A program made the position numbers and the translations under genes. The notes under the pieces are model-generated. The model did not search any database, had not been told where the DNA came from, and worked only from the letters and a program-made list of their open reading frames with translations. From CAZYTX01 sp964650485 (GTDB lineage Bacteria; RBG-13-61-14; DATKZS01), in contig CAZYTX010000002.1 in assembly GCA_964650485.1 (NCBI GenBank), forward strand, positions 93,591 through 157,590: DNA of 64,000 nt. The letters are read 5' to 3'. This document shows positions 41,925-49,967 of the stretch, piece by piece; the stretch's first letter is position 1, and the number at the start of each line of letters is the position of its first letter.

Positions 41925-42491
41925 CTATCCGGTTGTACCGAAAAGCGCCTCGTATCCCGCCTGGAATATGTAAAACGAGTGCACGCCCAGTCCCCAGGCC
42001 AGGATGAAAACCACCATGAACAGGCCCAACCCCAGGGCGAGGGCCGCGGGCACGGGCACGACCTGGACCTCGGCGCCCCCGCGCTTGAGCCTCCTCCTGC
42101 AAAGCATCTCGCAAAGGCCCATCTCAGCGGCAGCGCCGAAAAACACCCCCACGCTCAAGGGGTTCAAAAGGAAGTAGGCGGCCTCGGCAGCGCTGAACAC
42201 CGCTCCCACCCTGAAGGCCTCTTTCAGGGCCCAGGCAAATGGCCCGACCAGAGATGCCGCGACCCTCTCGGAAAGACCCGCGCCCCGGAAAAAAGCCAAA
42301 GGATAGACAAAGAACACGCCCAGACCCACGCCCAGGAAGAGCAGGACAGCGAAGATGTCGGTGATGGCCGCGTGCAAAAGGTCGTTCTCAATACGCCATG
42401 CGTTGTTGTATATCAGGAAGGAAGAGGCCATGACCGCGAGCAGCACTGCCGGCGGTATAACTGACCTCTTGAAAAAGCTTCTCCTCTCCAT
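41925..42491 (-). CDS. Small polytopic membrane protein of unknown function
   Basis: About 188 residues starting MERRSFFKRSV at the ATG at 42491, with GAGGAGGG upstream. Four or five hydrophobic helices are evident (VLLAVMASSFLIYNN, ITDIFAVLLFLGVGLGVFFV, AAYFLLNPLSVGVFFGAA, ALALGLGLFMVVFILAWGLG). A basic loop CRRRLKRGG lies between helices. I recognise no family. It may be co-expressed with the sulfatase downstream, although repeats separate them. Confidence 0.7.
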   Translation of the reverse strand: MERRSFFKRSVIPPAVLLAVMASSFLIYNNAWRIENDLLHAAITDIFAVLLFLGVGLGVFFVYPLAFFRGAGLSERVAASLVGPFAWALKEAFRVGAVFSAAEAAYFLLNPLSVGVFFGAAAEMGLCEMLCRRRLKRGGAEVQVVPVPAALALGLGLFMVVFILAWGLGVHSFYIFQAGYEALFGTTG

Positions 42492-42516
42492 TTGCCCTCC
42501 TCGTTCTTCTGTCTGC

Positions 42517-42541
42517 AAATTGAATATTCAATATTCAATTT
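42517..42541. promoter_or_regulatory. 25-base AT-rich palindrome upstream of the membrane protein gene
   Basis: AAATTGAATATT (42517-42528) and AATATTCAATTT (42530-42541) are perfect complements around one central C. It is 26 bases upstream of the start at 42491, where an operator would lie. It could also be a mobile palindromic repeat. Confidence 0.45.
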
Positions 42542-42582
42542 TCACGAAAGGCTCCGGACACTATGAATGATTCCATACAATG

Positions 42583-42715
42583 CTACCGCTCCAGGAAGTC
42601 CTCGTACTCCGCGTCAACCACGCACTTGTCAGTCAGGGCATCGAAAAACGGGTCCTGCTCGCGGGCCGAAAGGCCGATGTGCAGCCGCCGGCGCCGTCGC
42701 GCTCAACCTGCGCAT
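42583..42715 (-). pseudogene. Coding-like remnant on the minus strand
   Basis: The 371-base gap 42492-42862 holds the AT-rich palindrome, this stretch, and the promoter of the next gene. Here the minus strand has an ATG at 42715 with GGGGGGAG upstream, and after a frame change a coding-like tail LHIGLSAREQDPFFDAL then TDKCVVDAEYEDFLER ending in TAG at 42583. It may be a short frameshifted gene or the end of a decayed one; I do not recognise it. Confidence 0.3.
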
Positions 42716-42817
42716 GGTCTCCCCCCTACTCCGAGCAGCCACTCTAGCAGAAGAGCATTTGAAAACAAAATGTCCGCGGGAACACAGCCGCGGAAAAGGC
42801 CCGGCCCCCTGCCGCTA

Positions 42818-42847
42818 TTGCCAGAAACATGCACAATGCCTTATCAT
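42818..42847 (+). promoter_or_regulatory. Candidate promoter of the NodB fusion gene
   Basis: TTGCCA at 42818-42823, an 18-base spacer, and TATCAT at 42842-42847 (five of six). The start would fall close to the GGGAGG at 42854-42859 and the GTG at 42863, so the leader is short. Confidence 0.4.
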
Positions 42848-42862
42848 ATTAAAGGGAGGCTT

Positions 42863-45340
42863 GTGACGCCCCGAGCTGCGATGAAGTGGATGCGGAATAT
42901 ATTTTCCAAAAAGACCCTTCCCCAATGCGACCGATGCAAGAACCCCGACTGCCCCATGAGCCTTGCAAGCCCTGACCCGCTTCTCCGCGTGACCAAATCA
43001 GACCTCTACGACCTGGGCGCAAACCTCGTTGACAGGGCCGTGCTCTGCACGGAGGCAGACAAGGCAGAGCTCACCCCCGCAAAGCCCGAGACCCCGAGGA
43101 AGCGCGAGAAGCGAAAGACGGCAAGGCTGAAAAAAGAGCTTGAGCTCCTTTATGACCACGTGCACGAGCTCTCCGAGAAGCTGGCCCGGGTCTCGGTAAA
43201 GCTCGATGAGCTCCAGTCCATGCAGGCCAAGAGAAAAGCCCGGGAGCCCGCCTCAAAAAGTCCGAGTGAGATGGGCGCCCTGGTGTCCGCCCAGGTGGAG
43301 ATGTCGGGTCTGCGGGCCAGGGTGGAAGAGCTCGCTGACAAGGCGCTTGACCCGGCCGCGGAGCTTAAGACAAAGATAGAGGAGCTCTCTAAAAAGCTCG
43401 ATGACAATGACCTTTATCGGCTGAGTGAAAAAGTGCAAGAGATATGGGAGCGGTTTGCAGACCGGGACTTCCTCTCCAGCGTGTCAGACCGGGTGGATGA
43501 GGTGCAGGAGAGGTCCGCCGAGCGCGAGGACCTTGCAAAGACCCGGGAGCGGCTGGAGGAGCTTGGCGAGAGCCTTGATAAAAAGCTTGTCGAGCTGGAT
43601 GAAAAGAGCGCGGACAAGGCTTTTGCTGAAGAGCTCGCAAGCAGGCAGGAAGAGCTGAAAGCCATGTCCGCTGAAAAAGAGTCGGTTGAGGAGCTTGAGG
43701 CCGCGCTTTCTAATCTCGAGGCCTCGCTTGCAGCCGCGGAGGAGTGGCGCCGCAGTTTCGAGCGCGAGGTCAGCGAAGAGTTAAAGCCCGGGCTCGAGAA
43801 CGCGGCCTCGGAGTTGGAGAGGCTGCTTGAGAGAGTGGGCGAGGTTGACAAAGAGGTCTCTAAGCTGCGGCCTCCCGCGGAGGCTGCCAGGCTCTTCGAG
43901 AGCAGGCTCACCGCGCTGGAGCTTGCCCTGTCCAGCCAGGTGGCCGGGGCCTTTGGTGAGGGGTCTCCGGGCCGGGGCTTCAGGGGAGTGGAGGAGATAC
44001 GCTCCGAGATCGTCGAGCTAAAGAAGAAGATCAAGAAGGCGTTCGACGACTCGACCGCTTTCACCTCGGGCGAGCTCGAGGTTGTGAGGAACAGGCTGGC
44101 CGCGGTGGAGCAGGCCCGGGCCGTTCCGGAGCGGCCCCTTGGTGCGGCCTCCATCAGGGACAGGCTTTCGAGCACTCCCAGGCGCAGGCTGGTGACCGCT
44201 GCCGCGGCTGCGCTTTTTATACTGGGCAGTCTCTCGGGCGCGGCCATATGGCGCTGGTCCGGGGGAGGGTCACCCGGGTCCGCGAGCCTCGGTGAGCTCG
44301 CCTACAGCTCGGCCACGAACGTTGTGTACGACCCCTCGGAGCAGCCGCTTTCCTCGCCCACGCTTGACCTTGCCACGGAGCGGGTGAGCCTTTCTCGCGG
44401 CAAGGCCGACGTCACCGGGTACTCGCCCGGCGCGTCCCGCGCCTTCCTCTATCTCAACAACCGGGAGGTTGATTACTGCGAGGTTGAGGAGCAGGGTTTC
44501 GCCTTCAGGGACGTGCCCCTGGAGTACGGGGTGAACGTGGTGGAGGTCAAGGTGGTAGACGAGTTCGGGAACGAGGCCAACTCCATGGCCAGCATACTCG
44601 AACGCATGAGCAACCGGGTGGCCAAGGTAAAGACCACCTCGGCCATAAACCGGATGCGGGGGCCCCGGGACATGCCCCACCTGGCGCTCACCTTCGACGC
44701 CGGGGCCTCGGACCGGCGGGCGGAGAAAATCCTGGACATCCTGCGCCAGCAGGGCATCGTCACCACCTTCTTCCTCACCGGCAGGTTCATCGAGAAGTAC
44801 CCTGCTATAGTGAAAAGGATAGTGGCGGACGGACACGAGGCGGGCAACCACACCTACTCCCACCCTCACCTCACCACCTTCGAGAAGAACAGGCGCCATA
44901 CCACCGCGGCGGGGATAACAAAAGACAAGCTCCAGCAGGAGCTGTTAAAGACCAGGCGGCTGTTCGAGTCACTTACCGGCGCTTCCATGTCGCAGTGGTG
45001 GCGCGCGCCCTATGGCGAGCATAACCGGGAGATACTCTCCTGGGCCGAGGAGGCCGGGTTCAGGCACGTTGACTGGACCCGGACGCCCAAAAACCACGAC
45101 ATGCTCGACTGGGTGTCGGACGAGGGCAGCCGCTACTACCTGGACTCGGGGGAGCTGCTTGCGCGGCTCACGGCCATTGACTCGGGGGTGGCCGGCCGCG
45201 CCAACGGCGGAATAGTGCTCATGCACCTGGGCACTGACCGGGAGAGGGACTTCCTGGACAAGGTGCTGCCCGAGGCCATCGAGAGGCTCCGCGAGCGCGA
45301 CTACCAGTTCGTCACCGTGTCGAGGATGTTCTCCAGGTAG
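42863..45340 (+). CDS. Coiled-coil protein fused to a polysaccharide deacetylase (NodB) domain
   Basis: About 825 residues from a GTG at 42863 (GGGAGG upstream); the open frame continues upstream but is not coding-like. Residues 1-40 hold a Cys cluster (CDRCKNPDCPM). Residues 80-420 are Lys/Glu-rich coiled coil (KKELELLYDHVHELSEKLA). A membrane helix (VTAAAAALFILGSLSGAAIW) lies near 445. From about 605 the NodB domain has TFDAGASDRRA, NHTYSHPHL, WRAPYGEHN, DWTRTP and IVLMHLG. The second Asp of TFDDG is Ala, a variant known in active family members. So a cytoplasmic coiled coil is tied to an outer-face deacetylase. Confidence 0.8.
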   Translation: MTPRAAMKWMRNIFSKKTLPQCDRCKNPDCPMSLASPDPLLRVTKSDLYDLGANLVDRAVLCTEADKAELTPAKPETPRKREKRKTARLKKELELLYDHVHELSEKLARVSVKLDELQSMQAKRKAREPASKSPSEMGALVSAQVEMSGLRARVEELADKALDPAAELKTKIEELSKKLDDNDLYRLSEKVQEIWERFADRDFLSSVSDRVDEVQERSAEREDLAKTRERLEELGESLDKKLVELDEKSADKAFAEELASRQEELKAMSAEKESVEELEAALSNLEASLAAAEEWRRSFEREVSEELKPGLENAASELERLLERVGEVDKEVSKLRPPAEAARLFESRLTALELALSSQVAGAFGEGSPGRGFRGVEEIRSEIVELKKKIKKAFDDSTAFTSGELEVVRNRLAAVEQARAVPERPLGAASIRDRLSSTPRRRLVTAAAAALFILGSLSGAAIWRWSGGGSPGSASLGELAYSSATNVVYDPSEQPLSSPTLDLATERVSLSRGKADVTGYSPGASRAFLYLNNREVDYCEVEEQGFAFRDVPLEYGVNVVEVKVVDEFGNEANSMASILERMSNRVAKVKTTSAINRMRGPRDMPHLALTFDAGASDRRAEKILDILRQQGIVTTFFLTGRFIEKYPAIVKRIVADGHEAGNHTYSHPHLTTFEKNRRHTTAAGITKDKLQQELLKTRRLFESLTGASMSQWWRAPYGEHNREILSWAEEAGFRHVDWTRTPKNHDMLDWVSDEGSRYYLDSGELLARLTAIDSGVAGRANGGIVLMHLGTDRERDFLDKVLPEAIERLRERDYQFVTVSRMFSR

Positions 45341-45345
45341 AAGTT

Positions 45346-46521
45346 TTATCTTTCAGACCTGACCATTTGTGTAATCCGGCCTTTTTCTTCGATATCTTTC
45401 CAGCCGCTCTCCAGGAATGCCGAAACGCTTCTCCAGGTCATTAACACGCCCCATAGATCATAATCGCACCAGTATCTTTCCAAGCAGAAAGGCACGCAGA
45501 TATTATCCGGGCACTCTCCAGGGCATGCCGCGTCATAGCCAATCCAGTGATGATACATCCCCGGCTGCAGATGGTATTGCACCCGGGCCCCTTTCTCTCT
45601 CAGCTTTCTCACCCATGCTTCGTTTTCATCCCTCAGGTGGTCTTTGCCCCCGTAGAGCACGAGTTGAACAGGCATGCCCTTTGTCACGTGGAAGAAGGGC
45701 GAGCATTGTCTGACTAGTTCGGGGCGCTCTTCAATGTCCCCGAGTAGAAAGGAGAGGGTTATGCCATCAGGCTGCGAGGGAGTGGGCTCGGGCCACTCAT
45801 AGAAGTTGTAATAGCCGCTTCCTGACACGCAAAGGTCCACGCTGCAATCGTGGCCCTTTTTGCTCTTGTAGGCAGGCGTGTAGCGCGTATCTCCGCAGAA
45901 GATCGCCACCATGGTGGCCAGGTGCGCCCCGGCGCTGTGTCCGCCCACCGCCACCCGGGAAGGGTCGCCGTTATATTCTCTGGCGTGGTCCTTTGCCCAT
46001 ATGACCGCAGCCATGGCGTCCTCCACCTGGACGGGCACCTTGTAATCTGGCGCCATGCGGTAGTTGAAGTTAAAGACCGTGTACCCCCGGCTGGCCATAT
46101 ACCGGGAAAGGCATTGCAGCTCTTTCTTATCTCCCCACCCCTGGGTCCACGACCCTCCGTGGAAGAGCACCAGCAGGGGGCAGGAGGACTTGTGCCTCGG
46201 CCAGGTTATGTCCACCTTGAGGTCCTGGCCGTCGGGAGAGATCCATAGCACGTCCAGCCTCTCCCGGTTATGAGAGTCGAAGGCTACATCCAGCTTGAGC
46301 TCCAGCCAGGGCTTGACACACAAGTGCTTGATCCGCAGCTCCAGGTCTTTATAGGCCTGGTGGGCCATACTCTTTACGCCCATCTTTTTTGCATACAAGT
46401 AGTCAACGCAAAACACACTCATGAGCGGTATGGCCGGAACCATGAGCCATGCGAATACGCGAATGACCCGGCCGCCTATGCGCCTTCGTAAGAGACCTCG
46501 ACCGGGCTTTACTGCTTTCAT
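45346..46521 (-). CDS. Alpha/beta hydrolase (BD-FAE/esterase-lipase-like), membrane anchored
   Basis: A 391-residue protein. An N-terminal helix (VFAWLMVPAIPLMSVFCVDYL) is followed by the hydrolase fold: LFHGGSWTQGWGDK (oxyanion HGG), VAVGGHSAGAHLATM (nucleophile Ser in GxSxG), YGGKDHLRDENE (Asp) and MYHHWIGYD (His). HGG with GHSAGAH is typical of the hormone-sensitive lipase/BD-FAE group, so it is probably an esterase on a lipid or acylated glycan. AGGAGGGG precedes the ATG. It converges with the NodB gene, five bases apart. Confidence 0.85.
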   Translation of the reverse strand: MKAVKPGRGLLRRRIGGRVIRVFAWLMVPAIPLMSVFCVDYLYAKKMGVKSMAHQAYKDLELRIKHLCVKPWLELKLDVAFDSHNRERLDVLWISPDGQDLKVDITWPRHKSSCPLLVLFHGGSWTQGWGDKKELQCLSRYMASRGYTVFNFNYRMAPDYKVPVQVEDAMAAVIWAKDHAREYNGDPSRVAVGGHSAGAHLATMVAIFCGDTRYTPAYKSKKGHDCSVDLCVSGSGYYNFYEWPEPTPSQPDGITLSFLLGDIEERPELVRQCSPFFHVTKGMPVQLVLYGGKDHLRDENEAWVRKLREKGARVQYHLQPGMYHHWIGYDAACPGECPDNICVPFCLERYWCDYDLWGVLMTWRSVSAFLESGWKDIEEKGRITQMVRSER

Positions 46522-46742
46522 GTTCCCCTCCTGTCTGTTATGGTCTGCTAATTTAGATGCAAAGAAATTTGAGGGGATTCAGCGTTCCCATCATAAGGGA
46601 CTTGTAGTATCAGTGGAAAGTGGAGGACATTTATTATTATATCTGCCGGAAGGAAATTTATATGGAATGAATTGAAAGCATTGAATGCGTCAACAATCCA
46701 GATTTTTTTCACCAAGCGGCTGATGTATCTTTTCGAAGCTTA

Positions 46743-47261
46743 TTAGAGCAGCCCTTTCCTTCGTGCTATCTGTCTGTAGACCTTGTTGTACTCGATCTCC
46801 CACTCGGGGGTGCCTTCATCCAGGTTCTTTATCTTCTCCCTGGCCTCGCGGTCCACCTGCTCGGCTATTCCCAGGTGGTCGGAGAACACCTGAGCGATCT
46901 TCCTGCGCAGATGAAAGTCCTCGGTGTAGACCTCCTCCACCCGGTTGTTGTACATGAAGCACTCGATGATCTGGCTCGCGATCCATATCATGGCCTTGTC
47001 CCCGGTCTCGAACCCTTTTTCCTCGGCTATCATCCTCTTTAACTTGCCGAACTCGGTGTAGCTCATGTTGCGCTTCTGGATCAGGTCCCTGGCCTCGCCG
47101 GCTATTTGGTCCTCCATGCGAAGGTACTCCCTTATCACCGCCTCCACGTCCAGCATGACCTCGGGCACCTGGTCCTCCGGGACCTCGATGTCCTCGTCCT
47201 CCATCAGCCGCTTTACCACGTCCTCGGCTATGGGCTTTATTTTGCCACGGTAAATCCGCAT
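46743..47261 (-). CDS. DUF507 family protein
   Basis: A 172-residue protein of DUF507. The N terminus MRIYRGKIKPIAEDVVKRLM is the family signature, and the second half (EVYTEDFHLRRKIAQVFSDH) repeats the helical pattern. It is acidic and cytoplasmic. No function is known for the family, which is common in Desulfobacterota, Nitrospirota and Aquificota. It is transcribed alone, divergent from degP. Confidence 0.8.
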   Translation of the reverse strand: MRIYRGKIKPIAEDVVKRLMEDEDIEVPEDQVPEVMLDVEAVIREYLRMEDQIAGEARDLIQKRNMSYTEFGKLKRMIAEEKGFETGDKAMIWIASQIIECFMYNNRVEEVYTEDFHLRRKIAQVFSDHLGIAEQVDREAREKIKNLDEGTPEWEIEYNKVYRQIARRKGLL

Positions 47262-47292
47262 TATACTAACCTGATATTAATAACCCCTCGCC

Positions 47293-47322
47293 GGCTCTTA
47301 ACTTAAGCTAGCTGAAAGAGCC
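47293..47322. promoter_or_regulatory. 7-bp inverted repeat between divergent DUF507 and htrA genes
   Basis: GGCTCTT (47293-47299) and AAGAGCC (47316-47322) are complements, 16 bases apart. The spacing of 23 bases between centres, about two helical turns, suits a dimeric regulator; no factor is known. Confidence 0.3.
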
Positions 47323-47435
47323 GCTCCTGTCAAACATATAAAACAAGGTAAAAGAGCGGAAAAGTCTTGACTTTTATCGCTTTGAACATTAACTGTTTAT
47401 ATTGAGCGTAAATCCCTGGAATAAAGAGGGAGCAA

Positions 47436-48962
47436 ATGAAGAGATATCATTCGGAAGGCGGGGTCACAAAGGGCACGGTTATAGCGCTCATAATCTTTGC
47501 GCTGGTCTGCGTGGCAGGCGGCTGGTACCTGGGCAGGAACCTCACGTGGAAAGGCGAGGCCCTGATAGGGGGCGAGGAGCCGCGCGAGACCAGGCGGCCG
47601 GAGCCGGCCCGGGTGTTCGAGCCCTCCAGCGAGAGCATGATTCTTGAGGACAAGCTCTCGGAGATAGCCCTTACGGCCAGCCCGTCGGTGGTGAACGTGT
47701 TCGCGGAGAAGACGGTTAAGATGGGTCCCCGGTTCCCCTTTTTCAACGACCCGCTTTTCCGCTTCTTTTTCGGTCCCGGTGAGGGCGAGCCCCGTGAGAG
47801 GCGCCAGCGCAGCCTTGGCTCTGGCGTGATCGTGTCCAGGGACGGCTACGTTCTCACCAACCACCACGTGATCCGGGAGGCTGACGCTGTCCTGGTGGCC
47901 CTCTCGGACGAGCGCGAGTTCAAGGCCGAGGTTGTGGGCACGGACTCCTTGACCGACCTTGCCGTGCTCAAGATCGAGACCGACGATCTGCCCGTGCTCC
48001 CGCTTGGCAACTCGGACAAGGTGAGGGTGGGCCAGGTGGTGCTCGCCATCGGCAACCCCTTCGGGCTCTCCTCCACCGTGACCATGGGCATAGTCTCGGC
48101 CCGGGGCAGGTCGGGCATGGGTATCACCGGCTACGAGGACTTCATACAGACGGACGCGGCCATTAACCCGGGCAACTCCGGGGGCGCGCTCATAAACCTC
48201 TCCGGCGAGCTCATCGGCATCAACACCGCCATATTCTCCAGGTCGGGCGGGTACCAGGGCATAGGCTTCGCCGTACCCAGCAACATGGCCGGGCACGTGA
48301 TGGACAGCCTGATCGAGACCGGCACGGTGAAGAGGGGCTGGCTGGGGGTGAGCATCCAGGACCTGACCCCTGAGCTTGCCGAGCAGTTCGGGCTGGACGA
48401 GGCCAGGGGCGCGCTGGTGGCCGAGGTGCTTTCCGGCACCCCTGCTGCCGAGGCCGGCATAAAGGCGGGTGACGTGATAGTGAGCGTGGACGGCCGCGAG
48501 ATAAAGGACAACATAGAGCTCAGGAACAGGATAGCGGAGTACTCGCCCGGCACAGAGGTCGAGATCGGGCTTATAAGGGAAGGCGAAAAAGAGCGGATGA
48601 AGGTCGAGCTTGGCGAGCGGCCTGGCGAGAAGGAGCTTGCCGGAGGAGATTTTCACAGGCCCAAGGAGTCAGGGGAGGCCCAGGCCGCGGGAATGCACGT
48701 GGCCGACCTGACATCCGCTCTGGCCGACCGTCTGGACATAGAAAAAGACGTGAGCGGCGTGGTGGTGGTTGACGTGGAGTCAGGCAGCAGGGCGTCGCGG
48801 GCCGGGGTAATGGTGGGCGACTTGGTCTTCCGGCTGAACCGCATGGCCATCGAGGACGTGGACGACTTCGAGCTGGCAGCGAGGAGGGCGGGTTCGAGGC
48901 CCATGCTTTTGCACGTCCGCAGGAGGGGCAGCAACATTTTCATGGTGATACCTTCGGATTAG
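47436..48962 (+). CDS. degP: Membrane-anchored HtrA/DegP-type serine protease
   Basis: A 508-residue trypsin-like protease with two PDZ domains. An uncleaved anchor (VIALIIFALVCVAGGWYLG) starts it. The triad is in LTNHHVI (His), TDLAVLKI (Asp) and NPGNSGGAL (Ser). PDZ1 begins WLGVSIQDLTPELA and PDZ2 MHVADLTSALAD. It degrades or refolds misfolded envelope proteins. GAGGGAG precedes the ATG. It lies six bases before the TrmN-like gene. Confidence 0.93.
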   Translation: MKRYHSEGGVTKGTVIALIIFALVCVAGGWYLGRNLTWKGEALIGGEEPRETRRPEPARVFEPSSESMILEDKLSEIALTASPSVVNVFAEKTVKMGPRFPFFNDPLFRFFFGPGEGEPRERRQRSLGSGVIVSRDGYVLTNHHVIREADAVLVALSDEREFKAEVVGTDSLTDLAVLKIETDDLPVLPLGNSDKVRVGQVVLAIGNPFGLSSTVTMGIVSARGRSGMGITGYEDFIQTDAAINPGNSGGALINLSGELIGINTAIFSRSGGYQGIGFAVPSNMAGHVMDSLIETGTVKRGWLGVSIQDLTPELAEQFGLDEARGALVAEVLSGTPAAEAGIKAGDVIVSVDGREIKDNIELRNRIAEYSPGTEVEIGLIREGEKERMKVELGERPGEKELAGGDFHRPKESGEAQAAGMHVADLTSALADRLDIEKDVSGVVVVDVESGSRASRAGVMVGDLVFRLNRMAIEDVDDFELAARRAGSRPMLLHVRRRGSNIFMVIPSD

Positions 48963-48968
48963 TATTGT

Positions 48969-49718
48969 ATGCACAGAGATTCTTTTTGGAGCCTTGATTT
49001 GATAGAGCCAAAGGACGACGAGACCCTGGACGACCTTTTGCACGGCGAGCTCAAGATCATCCAGAAGAAGCGTGGTGTGCGCTACTCTGTGGACGCGTTG
49101 CTGCTCTCGTACTTCTCCCTGCCCGCGGTTGAGGGGGAGGAGGTGCTGGACATGGGCTGCGGTGCGGGGACCATCGCTCTCATCCTTGCAAAGCGCGGCA
49201 ATGTGAAGAGGATGGTGGGCGTGGAGATCCAGGATTCCCTGGCAGAGCTGGCAAGGAGGAATGCGGAGCTGAACCCGACGCAGCCCAAGGTGGAGATCAT
49301 CCAGGCGGACGCCACCAAGATGGAAGACCTGCCGGCAGGGAGCTTCGGCGTGGTTGTAACCAACCCTCCGTTCAGGCCCGCGGGCACGGGTGTGACCAGC
49401 ATTTTAGAGGAAAGGGCCATGGCCCGTCACGAGATTCTGATGACCCTGGAGTCGTGGCTCAGGGAGGCCAAGAGGCTCATAAGACCCGACGGGTGCATAT
49501 GCATGATCTACCCGGTGGCGGGCGAGCAGCGGCTCAGGAAGACGGTCAAGGAGCAGGGGCTCAGACATGCCAGGATTCAGTACGCGGTGGACAGGCCCCG
49601 GGGCAGGAAGAGGCTGGTGATGGTGGAGTACCAGCCCGGGCCGGGCATGACCAGGTTGCTGGGCGACGTGGCCATAGAGACCGACCAGGGCAGGTTCAGC
49701 CTGGACGGATACAGGTAG
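48969..49718 (+). CDS. TrmN6-type (YfiC-like) N6-adenine tRNA methyltransferase
   Basis: A 249-residue class I methyltransferase. Motif I is VLDMGCGAGTIALILAK, followed by GVEIQDSLAELARRN, and the catalytic NPPF motif (VVTNPPFRPAGTG) of N6-adenine methyltransferases. Family members methylate A37 of tRNA1(Val). The N-terminal ETLDDLLHGELKIIQKKRG is the expected substrate-side segment. It follows htrA closely on the same strand. Confidence 0.85.
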   Translation: MHRDSFWSLDLIEPKDDETLDDLLHGELKIIQKKRGVRYSVDALLLSYFSLPAVEGEEVLDMGCGAGTIALILAKRGNVKRMVGVEIQDSLAELARRNAELNPTQPKVEIIQADATKMEDLPAGSFGVVVTNPPFRPAGTGVTSILEERAMARHEILMTLESWLREAKRLIRPDGCICMIYPVAGEQRLRKTVKEQGLRHARIQYAVDRPRGRKRLVMVEYQPGPGMTRLLGDVAIETDQGRFSLDGYR

Positions 49719-49733
49719 GGGTGAGGGGTGAGG
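49718..49733. repeat. 16-base G-rich dispersed repeat, copy 1
   Basis: GGGGTGAGGGGTGAGG here is identical to 63855-63870. In both places it directly follows the end of a plus-strand gene. Confidence 0.6.
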
Positions 49734-49737
49734 CCTG

Positions 49738-49962
49738 ATGAAAGACATATTCTCGGAGATTGGAGATAGACGGACCGTTACGGCGGGCGGGCAGAGGTTC
49801 GAGCTGCCCGCTCTCTATTTTCGCTCCGACGTGTTCTTCGCCTTTTACGGTGCGGGCGAGGAGCTCGCCGGTCTGGGTCTGGGAAGGAGTCCCGTTCTTA
49901 GCGGCGACTTCCTGGACTCGAACATGATTCTGCCCGAGGGGGAGGGCCTGGGGCCGGTTTGA
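49738..49962 (+). CDS. Short hypothetical protein, perhaps a truncated enzyme fragment
   Basis: A 74-residue frame starting MKDIFSEIGDRRTVTAGG, with GGGTGAGG upstream of the ATG. The segment ELPALYFRSDVFFAFYGA has the look of the N terminus of the acetoacetate decarboxylase-like fold, but it is too short for that domain and ends six bases from the end of plsB. A truncated gene is more likely than a complete protein. It lies 19 bases after the TrmN6-like gene. Confidence 0.4.
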   Translation: MKDIFSEIGDRRTVTAGGQRFELPALYFRSDVFFAFYGAGEELAGLGLGRSPVLSGDFLDSNMILPEGEGLGPV

Positions 49963-49967
49963 TTACT

